NCBI RefSeq assembly: GCF_002051585.1
Contig: NZ_MZGX01000023.1
Span: forward strand, 1 to 64,000
Source of the DNA: Ruminiclostridium hungatei
GTDB lineage: Bacteria; Bacillota; Clostridia; Acetivibrionales; DSM-1351
Direction: 5' to 3'
Length of the DNA: 64,000 bases
In this document: positions 15,301 through 23,353 of the stretch, piece after piece
Layout of the letters: every line of letters starts with the position of its first letter
How positions within the stretch are numbered: position 1 is the stretch's first letter
Made by a program: the position numbers and the translations under genes
Notes under the pieces: model-generated
Told to the model about the DNA's origin: nothing
Databases searched by the model: none
The model's input: only the letters and a program-made list of their open reading frames with translations

Positions 15301-17962
15301 CTACATATACCCTGTAATCGCCCACCATCAGCAGGTGTACAAAATAACTTATTACAGGAGAACACAGTGCGAGTATGCTCAGAACTATCCAGGCTCCGCA
15401 GCTTTCAGGCAGCAGAAGCATACAAAGCAGAAATATAAGTGCCATCACCGGATAAACCAGGCTTCTTCTCAAATTGTCAAACATCTTCCATTTTGACAGC
15501 AGGGATAACTGGTTTTGTCCGAATATCCAGGGCAGCAACTGCCAGTCTCCCCTTGTCCAGCGGTGGAGTCGCATCATAAAGGAATTGTATTTGGCCGGAT
15601 AGCCGTCTATCAGCTCAATGTCCGTGACAAGTCCGGTACGTAAATAGCTGCCCTCCAGCAGATCGTGGCTGAGCACCGTATTATCCGGTATAACTCCATC
15701 CAGAGTCTGCTGGAAAATATCAATCTCATATATGCCTTTGCCGGTGAAAATCCCTTCCCCGAAGGCATCCTGATATACATCTGAAACAGTGGTAGTATAT
15801 GGGTCTATGCCTCCCTGTCCTGCAAAGACCTTTGTAAAAAGTGATGCTCCGGCACTTTCTATATTTACATCTATCCTGGGCTGAAGAATGCCGTAGCCGT
15901 CGGTAACCAGGCCTTTTTCCTCATTATAGACCGCCATGTTCATGGGGTGGGCAATGGTTCCCACCAACTGCCTTGCTGCTTCAAGGGGAAGCTGGGTATC
16001 CGCGTCAAGGGTTATGACATATTTCACCCTGGGCATGGAATCCAAAGCCGCACTTAAGTGTACGTAGCCAGTGTTTTTATTCCCTCTCAGCACCCGGTTC
16101 AATTCAATGATGGCCCCTCTTTTTCTCTCCCAGCCCATCCATTTCTGCTGGTTCTCATTAAACTGTCTTTTTCTGCACAAAAAATAGAATATGGGGGCAG
16201 CCTCACGGGGGTACTTTTTATTGAGCTGTTCTATTCTTGCCAGAGCGTTCCTGATAATCTCGGCATCCTCTGGGAGTGTTTCTTCAGCGGAATCCTTAAA
16301 ATCTCCCACCAGAGAAAAATAAAGATTCTCTCCTTTATTAGCCAGATAGAATACCTCCAGATTGTCTATCAATTCCAGAGTCCTTTTCACATTGGGTATA
16401 AGCGTCGGGACAATAACCATGGTTGCCAGTTCCTCAGGAATTCCCTGTTTCAGTTCCAGCCTGGCAAAGCGCGAGGGCTTTATGACACGGCTGAGAACCG
16501 AGTTAACCAGTGTGGCGGCAATTTCTCCTGCCGGAAGCAGCCCCAGCACTCCCAGCACCAGCACCCAAACCCTTGAAAAGCCTGTTTCCTGCCTCAGACC
16601 GCAAATAACCGGCAAAGCGGCAAAAACCAGTGATAAACCCGCAATGACGACAATAAATCTGTTTACCGTCTGCCTTTTTGTAAAAGGAATACTTTCACTA
16701 TTCCTGCTGTGTTCTTTGCTGAAATCCTGCAACAGCCTTATTTGTCCCTTGCCGATCAGATAATAGCCCACGTGCCGGTGCAGGCTTTCCGGCCCGGTGG
16801 CCTGTGAAGCATTTGCCGTCCCATCCCCGGCACTGCCGTTCCCCTCTGTGGCTTTCGCCTCCAGAGCGTACCTGCAGCTAAGCCGTGCTATATTTATTTC
16901 GGTTGTTTCATATTTTTTAGCCAGCTCTACTATAATATTCCTGTAATAATTTCTGGAATTAAAATCCATTTGAGAGTATATTCCCGCCGGGTCCTGTCTG
17001 AGCAGCCGCTCAACCTCACTAAGGCTTTCGAACAGCGCAGTACTGTCATAGCCTGCCAGAGACCGGAGACTGTTGATGATATTTCCTATGGAAACCTGAT
17101 TTACCGCCTGATTGTGATGGTCTATGGAAATATAGCTGTCCGTGTTGGCGCTGTTCTGGACAAGTATGCTGTCAATACAGTCAATCATCCAGAGGGTTTT
17201 TGAACCCTCTTTCCTGAGTTTTCTTATGAGAAATTCCACAAAGGCAGGTGAAAGGTCATCAAGCCCTGTAATCTGCTCCTTGAATGCCTCGCAGTCCTGT
17301 TGAAAGCCTTTTATCATGCCTGCTATTTCCTGCGCCTTATACCAGTCCCTGCGGGTTGCGTCCATCTTCCGGCATACTACCCAGAGCTTTTCCATCAATG
17401 CTGCTTTAATCATGAGAGTGAGCAGCCAAAGTTCCTCCACCGACAGGAAGGTATACCTCTGATAGGCCGTAATGAAATCCTTAATGACCTTTTCATTTGC
17501 ATTTCCATCCACGTGGGAAACAATTTCTACTGCTATGGAATATATTCTTGGGAAACCGCTGTAGGGGCCGTCCGCCAATACGGGAACCACATTCCTGCTC
17601 TCGGACAATTCCTTTATTACAACATTTTTTTGTTCTTCAATGATGTAGAAGTTATCCAGCAGCCACTCGGCGGCAGGAGGGATGGGAAAAGCCGAAGCAG
17701 CATCCCGGTTCAGGTTTTCATAGGTCTCAAGTATACTTTTGTACCTGTTTTCAACCCGTTTTGACACCATTCTGACGCTGCGCTTCTTTCCGATTTTACC
17801 CTGAGCTTTTGCAAGCTCCTCCGCATGCCGCTCAAGCTCGTCACTGCACAGAACAATGTCCTCAATCTGCAATTTTGAGGAGGAATGCCTGCTTAGCCTT
17901 GTAATCAATACTGTTATTGCCGCTGTCAACAAGATAACAATGAAAAAAATCCATATATTCAT
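9335..17962 (-). CDS. ndvB: Cyclic beta-1,2-glucan synthase (GT84-glycoamylase-like-GH94)
   Basis: 2875 aa, the largest gene here and of normal length for this family. It begins with one membrane helix. More helices lie near residues 430-480 and in the 820-1000 region around the GT84 glucosyltransferase core, which has a DADTQLP metal site (~650), GKGIYEIDIFQ, and the HRWTRGDWQ motif (~797). A glycoamylase-like cyclisation domain (~1360-1530, GTMFEYLMPRLV...IPWGISES) follows, then two GH94 N-terminal-type beta domains and a C-terminal GH94 phosphorylase domain with GGGDWNDGMN (~2555, catalytic Asp). By family knowledge the enzyme polymerises beta-1,2-glucan from UDP-glucose, trims it by phosphorolysis and closes the ring. 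It stands alone with its own terminator. Cyclic glucan as product is inferred. Confidence 0.9.
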   Translation of the reverse strand: MNIWIFFIVILLTAAITVLITRLSRHSSSKLQIEDIVLCSDELERHAEELAKAQGKIGKKRSVRMVSKRVENRYKSILETYENLNRDAASAFPIPPAAEWLLDNFYIIEEQKNVVIKELSESRNVVPVLADGPYSGFPRIYSIAVEIVSHVDGNANEKVIKDFITAYQRYTFLSVEELWLLTLMIKAALMEKLWVVCRKMDATRRDWYKAQEIAGMIKGFQQDCEAFKEQITGLDDLSPAFVEFLIRKLRKEGSKTLWMIDCIDSILVQNSANTDSYISIDHHNQAVNQVSIGNIINSLRSLAGYDSTALFESLSEVERLLRQDPAGIYSQMDFNSRNYYRNIIVELAKKYETTEINIARLSCRYALEAKATEGNGSAGDGTANASQATGPESLHRHVGYYLIGKGQIRLLQDFSKEHSRNSESIPFTKRQTVNRFIVVIAGLSLVFAALPVICGLRQETGFSRVWVLVLGVLGLLPAGEIAATLVNSVLSRVIKPSRFARLELKQGIPEELATMVIVPTLIPNVKRTLELIDNLEVFYLANKGENLYFSLVGDFKDSAEETLPEDAEIIRNALARIEQLNKKYPREAAPIFYFLCRKRQFNENQQKWMGWERKRGAIIELNRVLRGNKNTGYVHLSAALDSMPRVKYVITLDADTQLPLEAARQLVGTIAHPMNMAVYNEEKGLVTDGYGILQPRIDVNIESAGASLFTKVFAGQGGIDPYTTTVSDVYQDAFGEGIFTGKGIYEIDIFQQTLDGVIPDNTVLSHDLLEGSYLRTGLVTDIELIDGYPAKYNSFMMRLHRWTRGDWQLLPWIFGQNQLSLLSKWKMFDNLRRSLVYPVMALIFLLCMLLLPESCGAWIVLSILALCSPVISYFVHLLMVGDYRVYVAKRSATILTGFKAILLQIGLMLTFAPYQAYLMTDAIIKTLVRVLVTGKNLLEWITAADMELALKNDLPGYYRRMWFAPVYGVVGLAAVMFFHRGYLPLYIVVLGLWLLSPWLAFYISKPAGSDDERLTEEKNQELRLLSRKTWCYFDEFAGKEENYLPADNYQEEPYKGAAHRTSPTNIGLLLVSQLAARDMGYINSIDLMKRVRNTVDTVDRMQKWNGHLYNWYNTTTLEVLRPKFVSTVDSGNFAGYLMVLAEGLRQYGQKAIYDRSNLEAFFDLLELCNREIDGNKPYFDIDLLKKLISSQVEVDREAQAEDARKLEGKYSQLYESIAKYLDQLGEENKKGYWVKKLMEALNAYRTLYRGFGGAVFDRFDNIEELKEQLVSLRKRIQALIDGMHFRSLYDPRRNLFSIGYDVEEGHPSKSFYDLFASEARQTSLVAIAKGEVEKQHWFKLGRKLTRADREKGLVSWTGTMFEYLMPRLVIKSYPGTLIDRTYSFVVNAQIKYGRSKNIPWGISESCYYAFDIALNYQYRAFGVPYLGLKRGLVNDLVVAPYATVMAIDISPAECWNNIEKFRQLGAEGQFGLYEALDFTDSRLTEGQQCAVVKSYMVHHQGMSMLALVNYFKDNIMQARFHENPQIRAVDSLLQEKFPANVMLSKEHREKPQFTYRKQMNLEETVIRSITRLDLVPELHLLTNGSYNVMLTDRGSGSAKCHSLAVYRWYGDYMTSSGMFVYLRNINSNEFWSTTYNPTNTRPEAYKVIFSPHKAEYIRREGNIETNTEVLVSTEDDTEIRRVSIHNHSSSRRTIELTSYMEMVLQQSESDTAHPAFSKLFVKTEYMGEHNGLLAMRRKRDDVKQTVWGYHTVSTNGSIQGNIEYETDRAQFIGRNRNLSQPKVMDPDQPLSNSVGPVLDPVFSLRIRVAIEPGESAVVNFTVGTCDTRQTALDMLEKYSDVSAADRVVEMAWTRSIVEAGFINISGNDERAYLKLLPKLLYGTGRETQAGYIARNSLSQPDLWPFGISGDLPIVLITVHSRDSFEEIRWCLKLHDFMRLKGVSFDLVILITDEESYIQPIFEMIRDLAVSGRSCDLLDRRGGIFIRNSRQMNEGQKNLLFACAKLIINADDGVADYIDEALDSDEIIQAAGKQSENNTVFAPDLEKASVAVSENGKVAEKERAGQFDHRQESLFAGMSGKLSYFNGIGGFGENGDEYVVCLRAGQTTPAPWSNIIANDRFGFICTEAGGGFTWHLNSSQNKLTTWANDPVCDMPSEIVYLHQEEDEVWSCTPLPAGGDREYIIRHGFGYTSYFHRSRGLENELIQFTAADAPVKISILSLTNISDAEKTVDAAYYLKPVLGTEAGQTAPYIVTSFDGSLPAVLVNNVYSSDFRGLSAFLSCSEDKLSYTGHRPEFTGDNMDLSLPSGMKLPLEGTVGAGLDPCAAVKARVTIPAGGSRRIIFLFGQDRPEQLKELVSRYRTVEQALAELDRVKAGWKSRLKQIQVNTSDKTMNIMLNGWLQYQVLSCRVWARSGYYQAGGAFGFRDQLQDVMAVVYSMPEVTRKQILLHCRHQFLEGDVQHWWHEQKTNGIRTRYSDDLLWLPYVTCDYINTTGDYEILKQVEPYLQSPLLGEDEHERYEIPSVSSESGNVYEHCIRAIDKGLAFGPHGIPLMGGGDWNDGMNLVGVGGKGESVWLGWFLYCVLLRMLPVCSYMGDEQRAEEYRLKADEIIQALEGEAWDGSWYRRAYFDDGTPLGSIQNDECRIDSLSQSWAAISEAARSGRVEEAMSAVEKYLIDRKNGLIKLLTPPFYDGNLNPGYIKGYLPGVRENGGQYTHAATWVIYAFSKLGNGEQAWDLFNMVNPVNHSRTDMERMTYKVEPYVMAADVYAVYPNEGRGGWTWYTGAAGWMYRIGLEHILGIKKQGGGLIIDPCIPKKLNEYSVRYTFGSSVYEITIKNESHRNTTVSKIIEDGKVTDGNWLELKDDGKIHRVDAIM

Positions 17963-18004
17963 ATATGTATATCACCATTTATTTTAAAATTTTAAACACA
18001 AAAA

Positions 18005-18118
18005 AGTACTAAAGCATCCGTAAATCCAGGGACATAGTAATCTGCCAATACAACCCGATTATGGACTGTATGGGGAGATTTACTATTATGTTGCCCCAAA
18101 TTACGAATCTTTAGTACT
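18005..18118. repeat. 114-bp foldback (MITE-like or long hairpin)
   Basis: The ends AGTACTAAAG and CTTTAGTACT are perfect inverted repeats, and the arms stay complementary over about 50 bp with small mismatches (for example GACATAGTAATCT against AGATTTACTATTATGT). A loop lies near 18055-18070. It sits between the start of the glucan synthase gene and the 3' end of pflA. It could be a miniature inverted-repeat element or a long terminator-like hairpin. No clear target duplication is visible beyond the TA inside the repeat tips. Confidence 0.7.
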
Positions 18119-18185
18119 ATTTGATAAGATTTTTATTTTTTGGTGACTATATTTCAAACCTAGAATGGAATTTGACACCCCAATG

Positions 18186-18914
18186 TCATACCCCTCTGCC
18201 CGCAGTCAGTATGCTTCTGGCCTTCTCCACCTCTTCCCCGGTGGGTGTAGGTACTCCCTCCAGCGGATATACAAGATTGAGCTTCTCCCACTTTTCCTTA
18301 CCCATGGTATGGTAGGGAAGCACCTCGATTTTTTCAATATTTTTAAAGCCGGCAAGATATTCATGGGCCGCCTCCAAATCCTCTTCGGCGTCGGTGTAGC
18401 CCGGTACAAGCACATATCTTATCCATACCGGTTTATTTATATCTCCCAGGTATTTTGTAAACTCCCTTATCCTTCCGTTTTCAACTCCGGTCAGCTCCTT
18501 ATGCCTGCCGGCATTGGCCTGCTTCAAATCCAGCAGCACCAGGTCGGTATGGTCAAGAACCGCCTTTACCTCTTCATCCAGAACAGCATAACCCGAGGTA
18601 TCCAGAGCGGTATGAATGCCCTGCTCCCTGCATTTTTTAAACAGCTCCTTTACAAACTGCGGCTGCATCAATGGTTCACCGCCGCTGACGGTTATACCTC
18701 CCTTTGAGGAATCTATGAAGTTTCTGTATTTGTTTATTTCCGTTACTATTTCTTCGGGGGTAAAGAGCCGGGCTCCCTCTGAGCTCCAGGCATCTCTGTT
18801 GTGGCAATATTTGCAGCGCAGGGGGCAGCCCTTCAAAAATACTATAAACCTTATGCCCGGCCCGTCAACAGTACCAAAGGTTTCAAAAGAATGAACCCTT
18901 CCTTTTACTTCCAT
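18186..18914 (-). CDS. pflA: Pyruvate formate-lyase activating enzyme (radical SAM)
   Basis: 242 aa. Uses S-adenosylmethionine and a 4Fe-4S cluster to place the glycyl radical on PflB. The signature CPLRCKYCHN (Cys-x3-Cys-x2-Cys) is at residues ~30-39, preceded by VHSFETFGTVDGPGIRFIVFL, and followed by the SAM-binding KGGITVSGGEPLMQ block and a DLKQANAGRHKELTG region. ATG has GGGGTGAT upstream. It lies 51 bp downstream of pflB on the same strand, the standard pflBA arrangement, and is probably co-transcribed with it. Confidence 0.97.
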   Translation of the reverse strand: MEVKGRVHSFETFGTVDGPGIRFIVFLKGCPLRCKYCHNRDAWSSEGARLFTPEEIVTEINKYRNFIDSSKGGITVSGGEPLMQPQFVKELFKKCREQGIHTALDTSGYAVLDEEVKAVLDHTDLVLLDLKQANAGRHKELTGVENGRIREFTKYLGDINKPVWIRYVLVPGYTDAEEDLEAAHEYLAGFKNIEKIEVLPYHTMGKEKWEKLNLVYPLEGVPTPTGEEVEKARSILTAGRGV

Positions 18915-18965
18915 AACATCACCCCTTTCTGCAGTCTACAGTTCAAGTCAATCAACTGCTGACAA

Positions 18966-21194
18966 CTATATGTTTTCATGTATGGTTCTGTTAATGACAT
19001 CCATCTGCTGTTCTCTTGTAAGTTTTATAAAGTTTACCGCATAACCTGAGACCCTGATAGTAAGCTGCGGATATTTTTCGGGATGTTCCATGGCATCCAG
19101 CAGCATCTCCCTTTCAAAAACATTGATGTTTATGTGGTGTCCGCCTTCCTTGAAATATGAATCCAGCAGGGCCGACAAATTCCTTACTCTTGAATCCTCA
19201 TCCCGGCCAAGTGCCTTTGGAATGATGGAGAAGGTATAGGATATACCGTCCTGAGCAAACTGGTAGGGAAGCTTTGCAATGGACTTGAGTACTGCAAGGG
19301 CTCCGTTCAGGTCTCTGCCGTGCATTGGGTTTGCACCCGGTCCGAAGGGTTCTCCCGCTTTTCTTCCGTCAGGGGTATTGCCTGTCTTGGCACCATAAAC
19401 AACATTGGAGGTGATTGTAAGGACTGAAAGTGTGGGCACAGAATGCCTGTAGGTCCTCTGTTTTTCCAGCTTCTCCATGAATCTCTTTACCAGCATGACG
19501 GCAATATTGTCCACCCGGTCATCGTTGTTGCCGTATTTGGGGTAGTCGCCCTCAATATCATAGTCCACAGCAAGGCCTTCTTCGTTTCTGACTACCTTTA
19601 CCCTGGCATACTTTATAGCGCTGAGTGAGTCGGCTACCACCGAAAGCCCGGCTATGCCGCAAGCCATGGTTCTCAGTATGTCCTTGTCGTGCAGTGCCAT
19701 CTGAAGTCTCTCATAGGCGTATTTATCATGCATATAGTGGATTATGTTCAAAGTATTGATGTACAGCTTTGCCACCCAGGTAAGCACTGCATCAAAGCGT
19801 TTCATAACATCATCGTAATCAAGGTATTCAGCTTCAACAGGAGTCAGTGCAGGCCCCACCTGGACACCGGACTTTTCATCACGTCCGCCGTTTATTGAAT
19901 AAAGCAGGGCCTTTGCCATATTGCAGCGGGCTCCGAAGAACTGCATCTGCTTGCCTATTCTCATTGCGGATACACAGCAGGCTATGCCGTAATCATCTCC
20001 CCAATAATATCTCATAATATCATCGCTTTCGTACTGTATGGAGCTTGTTTTCACGGAAGTGTCGGCACAAAACCTTTTAAAGCCCTCCGGAAGATGAACC
20101 GACCACAGTACAGTCAGGTTCGGTTCAGGAGCATGACCCAGGTTGTAAAGTGTATGCAGCACCCTGAAAGAGTTTTTGGTTACAAGGGTTCTGCCGTCAA
20201 GACCCATTCCTCCGATACTTTCAGTAACCCAGGTAGGGTCGCCGGAAAAGAGCTTTTCGTATTCGGGAGTTCTCAGGAATCTCACCATTCTGAGCTTCAT
20301 AACAAAATGGTCCATCAGCTCCTGTGCTTTCTGTTCTGTGAGTGTCCCTTCCTTAAGGTCTCTTTCAATGTATACGTCCAGGAAGGTTGACACCCTTCCC
20401 AAGCTCATGGCAGCACCGTTTTGTTCCTTGACTGCCCCAAGGAAAGCAAAATACAGCCATTGGAAGGCTTCCTGAGCATTTTCTGCAGGTCTGGAAATGT
20501 CAAAGCCATACTGTTTGGCCATTTGGCTGAGATATTCCAGTGCTCTTATCTGGCTCCGGGTTTCTTCCCTCTCCTGAATTGTTTCTCCATCCATATAATC
20601 CAGCTCAAGGCTCTTAAACTGTTTCTCCTTATCCTCAATGAGCCTGGCAACGCCATACAGAGCCACCCTGCGGTAATCTCCTATTATCCTGCCTCTGCCG
20701 TATGCATCGGGAAGGCCTGTAATGATACCCGCCTTCTTGGCTCTCATCATCTCAGGAGTGTAAACATCATAGACACCATCATTGTGGGTCTTCCTGTATT
20801 CGGTAAAAATCTTTTCAACGCTTTCATCCAGTTTCTTGCCGTACGCCTCGCTGCCCTTGGTTACCATTCTTATTCCTCCGAAGGGCATAATTCCTCTTTT
20901 CAAGGGCAGGTCGGTCTGTAAACCGACAATTTGCTCCAGATCCTTGTCAATGTATCCCGGCTCATGGGAGGTCATTGTGGATATGATTTTTGTATCAACG
21001 TCCAGAACTCCTCCATTGTCCCTTTCCTTTACCAGCAGGTCACTGACCTTTCCCCACAGCTTCAGGGTGTCCTCCGTAGGCCCTTCCAGAAACCCGGCAT
21101 CTCCCTCATAGGGAGCATAATTGCTGATGATAAAATCTCTTACATCTATTTCTTCAGACCAGTTGCCTCGTTTGAAATCTCTCCATGCTTCCAT
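18966..21194 (-). CDS. pflB: Formate C-acetyltransferase (pyruvate formate-lyase)
   Basis: 742 aa. Converts pyruvate and CoA to acetyl-CoA and formate in anaerobic fermentation. It has the adjacent catalytic cysteines in [24 protein letters not shown] and the C-terminal glycyl-radical loop [13 protein letters not shown] at ~720. Length and motifs are those of true PFL rather than a diol dehydratase or another glycyl-radical enzyme. AGAGGTGG precedes the ATG. It is oxygen-sensitive by nature, consistent with an anaerobe. The next gene on the strand is its activase. Confidence 0.98.
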   Translation of the reverse strand: MEAWRDFKRGNWSEEIDVRDFIISNYAPYEGDAGFLEGPTEDTLKLWGKVSDLLVKERDNGGVLDVDTKIISTMTSHEPGYIDKDLEQIVGLQTDLPLKRGIMPFGGIRMVTKGSEAYGKKLDESVEKIFTEYRKTHNDGVYDVYTPEMMRAKKAGIITGLPDAYGRGRIIGDYRRVALYGVARLIEDKEKQFKSLELDYMDGETIQEREETRSQIRALEYLSQMAKQYGFDISRPAENAQEAFQWLYFAFLGAVKEQNGAAMSLGRVSTFLDVYIERDLKEGTLTEQKAQELMDHFVMKLRMVRFLRTPEYEKLFSGDPTWVTESIGGMGLDGRTLVTKNSFRVLHTLYNLGHAPEPNLTVLWSVHLPEGFKRFCADTSVKTSSIQYESDDIMRYYWGDDYGIACCVSAMRIGKQMQFFGARCNMAKALLYSINGGRDEKSGVQVGPALTPVEAEYLDYDDVMKRFDAVLTWVAKLYINTLNIIHYMHDKYAYERLQMALHDKDILRTMACGIAGLSVVADSLSAIKYARVKVVRNEEGLAVDYDIEGDYPKYGNNDDRVDNIAVMLVKRFMEKLEKQRTYRHSVPTLSVLTITSNVVYGAKTGNTPDGRKAGEPFGPGANPMHGRDLNGALAVLKSIAKLPYQFAQDGISYTFSIIPKALGRDEDSRVRNLSALLDSYFKEGGHHININVFEREMLLDAMEHPEKYPQLTIRVSGYAVNFIKLTREQQMDVINRTIHENI

Positions 21195-21314
21195 TTAAAC
21201 CACCTCTTAATAAAAAATATATATTGTATAAGTAAGTATAAGCAAAACTGCTTTGACTTATTTATACCACAAAACGGAGGCTTAAACCATGTTTTTTTAA
21301 AGGAAATAAATAAC

Positions 21315-21347
21315 AAACCCGCACAAACACTTATTTTATGCGGGTTT
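21315..21347 (-). terminator. Terminator after the 124-aa membrane protein gene
   Basis: AAACCCGCA pairs with TGCGGGTTT; on the minus strand a T-rich tail follows. It separates 21379-21753 from pflB. Confidence 0.65.
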
Positions 21348-21378
21348 CAAAAATTAAAAAAGTTTATTGTATACAAGA

Positions 21379-21753
21379 TTACCTTTCTTCTTTCAGCTTT
21401 TCCATTATAAATTTATCTGCAAAGCTTTTGCTGAACGGCAGCTCGATACGCGTGCCGCCGGAAACCAAAACGGCCTTTGTCTTACCGTCCTTTTGCTCCG
21501 TAATGACTTTTGCATCCTTTACACTGACGGTGTGCTGCTTTCCAAACAGGTCAAGAGTGGCCGTACCATCATTGACAGAAAAGCTGGGCAGGTTAAAATA
21601 GATTATTGCACCAATGGCGATTACTGCCGCAAAAACCGCCAGCTTCAGTATGCTTTTTGCAACCTTTGCAATGATTAAAATAATTGCAGCCACTATAATT
21701 ACAGGTATCAGAAAAGATGTGTCTAAAACCCCCAGGCCCTTAAGTATTTCCAT
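21379..21753 (-). CDS. Small membrane protein of unknown function
   Basis: 124 aa with an excellent RBS (GGAGGG, 7 bp before ATG). Two hydrophobic stretches (FLIPVIIVAAIILIIAKVA at ~15-33 and LKLAVFAAVIAIGAIIYFNL at ~37-56) form a membrane hairpin, followed by a ~65-residue soluble, beta-rich tail (TATLDLFGKQHTVSVKDAKVI...KTKAVLVSGGTRIELPF). The tail is probably extracytoplasmic. I do not recognise the family. It is followed by its own terminator and preceded by a copy of the short interspersed repeat. It is on the same strand as the protease gene upstream but 208 bp away. Confidence 0.75.
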   Translation of the reverse strand: MEILKGLGVLDTSFLIPVIIVAAIILIIAKVAKSILKLAVFAAVIAIGAIIYFNLPSFSVNDGTATLDLFGKQHTVSVKDAKVITEQKDGKTKAVLVSGGTRIELPFSKSFADKFIMEKLKEER

Positions 21754-21815
21754 TATTCAATCCCTCCATAAAGTTATTCCTACACATCATAAACAAGAAA
21801 TTTATTCCTGTCAAT

Positions 21816-21858
21816 CATAAAGTCAATTGCGGCTGAAACCTTCGCCTTTCAGGCAAAT
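21816..21858 (+). repeat. Short interspersed hairpin repeat, copy A
   Basis: ATAAAGTCAATTGCGG, then CTGAAA and TTTCAG arms around CCTTCGCC, then GCAAAT. The same order of blocks occurs at 42870-42912 and, inverted, at 40676-40718. All three are intergenic. Confidence 0.6.
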
Positions 21859-21961
21859 ATGTGCTTTCGGGTATTTTATTCAAAGGTTTCAAGCTATTAC
21901 TATGCCCTTTCAACTATGGTTATCAAATGTGACCTTTTTGCTGTCACCCTTTACTTTTTGG

Positions 21962-23284
21962 TTATTTTTGGCCTTTTATGAATTTCCCGTATTTTAGCGG
22001 TCTGCCGCTTTCCCAGGGACGGTAATCATTTGCAAAATCCACTCTTGACTTATAGGTGGGGTGGTCGTAGTTCCACAGCATGTATACAAAGCCCGGCTGC
22101 GGCATAGCCAGGCTTTGCTGGTGCATTTTCACCGTTGCCGTGGCTGTGGCAAAATTATTTCTTGTCAGCTCCAGTTCAAACCTGTCTGCCTCAATTTCCA
22201 TGCTTCTTGAGTAGGCATTTGACAGGGGTGCCGAAACAAAAAGCAGCAGATTTATCATCAGCATTATCAGCGGTAGTGCGGCTACATCGTGCAGCCCGGT
22301 GAAGCCCCACTTTCCGTTGGATTTCCGGATAAACCAGTTGGAGAGCCTGTATACGAAATATAAGGCAATGATTCCGGCAAGCCCTCCTATAACAATCGAC
22401 TTCCATATATGTCCCATGAGATAGTGTCCCATTTCATGAGCTACCACCCCCAGAACCTCTTCGTTGTTTAAATAGTTAATGGTGGTATCCCACAGTACGA
22501 TCCTTTTTGTATTGAAAACTCCCGTCATGAAAGCGTTCATCTGGTTTGTTTCCCTGCTCTTGTCCACCTGAAGCACCTGGCAGTTCTCTATGGGAGTTTT
22601 CGCAATAAGGCTGTCTATCTTGTGGGAGAGCTGAACATCTTCAACCTGCCTGTATTCATTAAATATGGGATCGATTACCACAGGCTGCACATAAGAACCT
22701 ATGAAAAGGTATGGTATAGTAACCAGCCCCAGATACAGCCACCAGCGTTTGGGAGATTTTTTTATTATGAGGAAAGGAACCCAGATTACAAGAGATGTAA
22801 CTGTCGTATTTACCAGAAAACCTTTGACCAGCTCCACCAGCCACTGGAGCAGTGTCTGGTTTGAAAGACCGTAGCTGTGCATCCGGAAAAAACCGGTATA
22901 CAAATCCACGGGAAAATATATGAGAATTTCTATAAATGAATAAATACTAAAATACACAACTACCATTGAAACCCATCGCCGTGTCCGTTTGACAGCCCAG
23001 GCCCGGATGCCTGCCGACAGTCTTGAAAAGAGAAAAAATGCAGGTACTGCAAAGCTTAAAAACAGTCTGACAAGCCAGGTTGCAACCTTGCTTGTCTGAA
23101 ACTCAAAAGCTTCAGGTGATGGTTTTGATATTGAAACCACATCAGGTATTGCCACAGATATCCGTTCCGGATATGTGCCGAGTATATGCCGGCTGTTAAC
23201 ACCTTCCGATATGACTACTGCCAGAATAAACAACACAAAGACTACAGAAAAAGCCAGTATGGATCTACGTATCTCCTTGCACAA
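21962..23284 (-). CDS. M48-family membrane metalloprotease (Ste24-like)
   Basis: About 440 aa with several membrane helices in the N-terminal two thirds. The zinc site is VLGVVAHEMGHYLMGH (HExxH, ~260) with the downstream glutamate in SMEIEADRFELELT. Ste24/CAAX-protease-like proteins of this family cut membrane or lipidated peptides with the active site facing the cytosol or a membrane chamber. The start is probably TTG at 23284, 8 bp after GAGGGAG; the TTG at 23293 is too close to the RBS. It lies 69 bp after iadA on the same strand and may be the last gene of the transporter operon. Confidence 0.9.
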   Translation of the reverse strand: MCKEIRRSILAFSVVFVLFILAVVISEGVNSRHILGTYPERISVAIPDVVSISKPSPEAFEFQTSKVATWLVRLFLSFAVPAFFLFSRLSAGIRAWAVKRTRRWVSMVVVYFSIYSFIEILIYFPVDLYTGFFRMHSYGLSNQTLLQWLVELVKGFLVNTTVTSLVIWVPFLIIKKSPKRWWLYLGLVTIPYLFIGSYVQPVVIDPIFNEYRQVEDVQLSHKIDSLIAKTPIENCQVLQVDKSRETNQMNAFMTGVFNTKRIVLWDTTINYLNNEEVLGVVAHEMGHYLMGHIWKSIVIGGLAGIIALYFVYRLSNWFIRKSNGKWGFTGLHDVAALPLIMLMINLLLFVSAPLSNAYSRSMEIEADRFELELTRNNFATATATVKMHQQSLAMPQPGFVYMLWNYDHPTYKSRVDFANDYRPWESGRPLKYGKFIKGQK

Positions 23285-23353
23285 AAAACTCAACTCCCTC
23301 AGGTAAAATTAATAAAGTTGTCCCTTATTAATTATATGATACCCTTTTACCAA

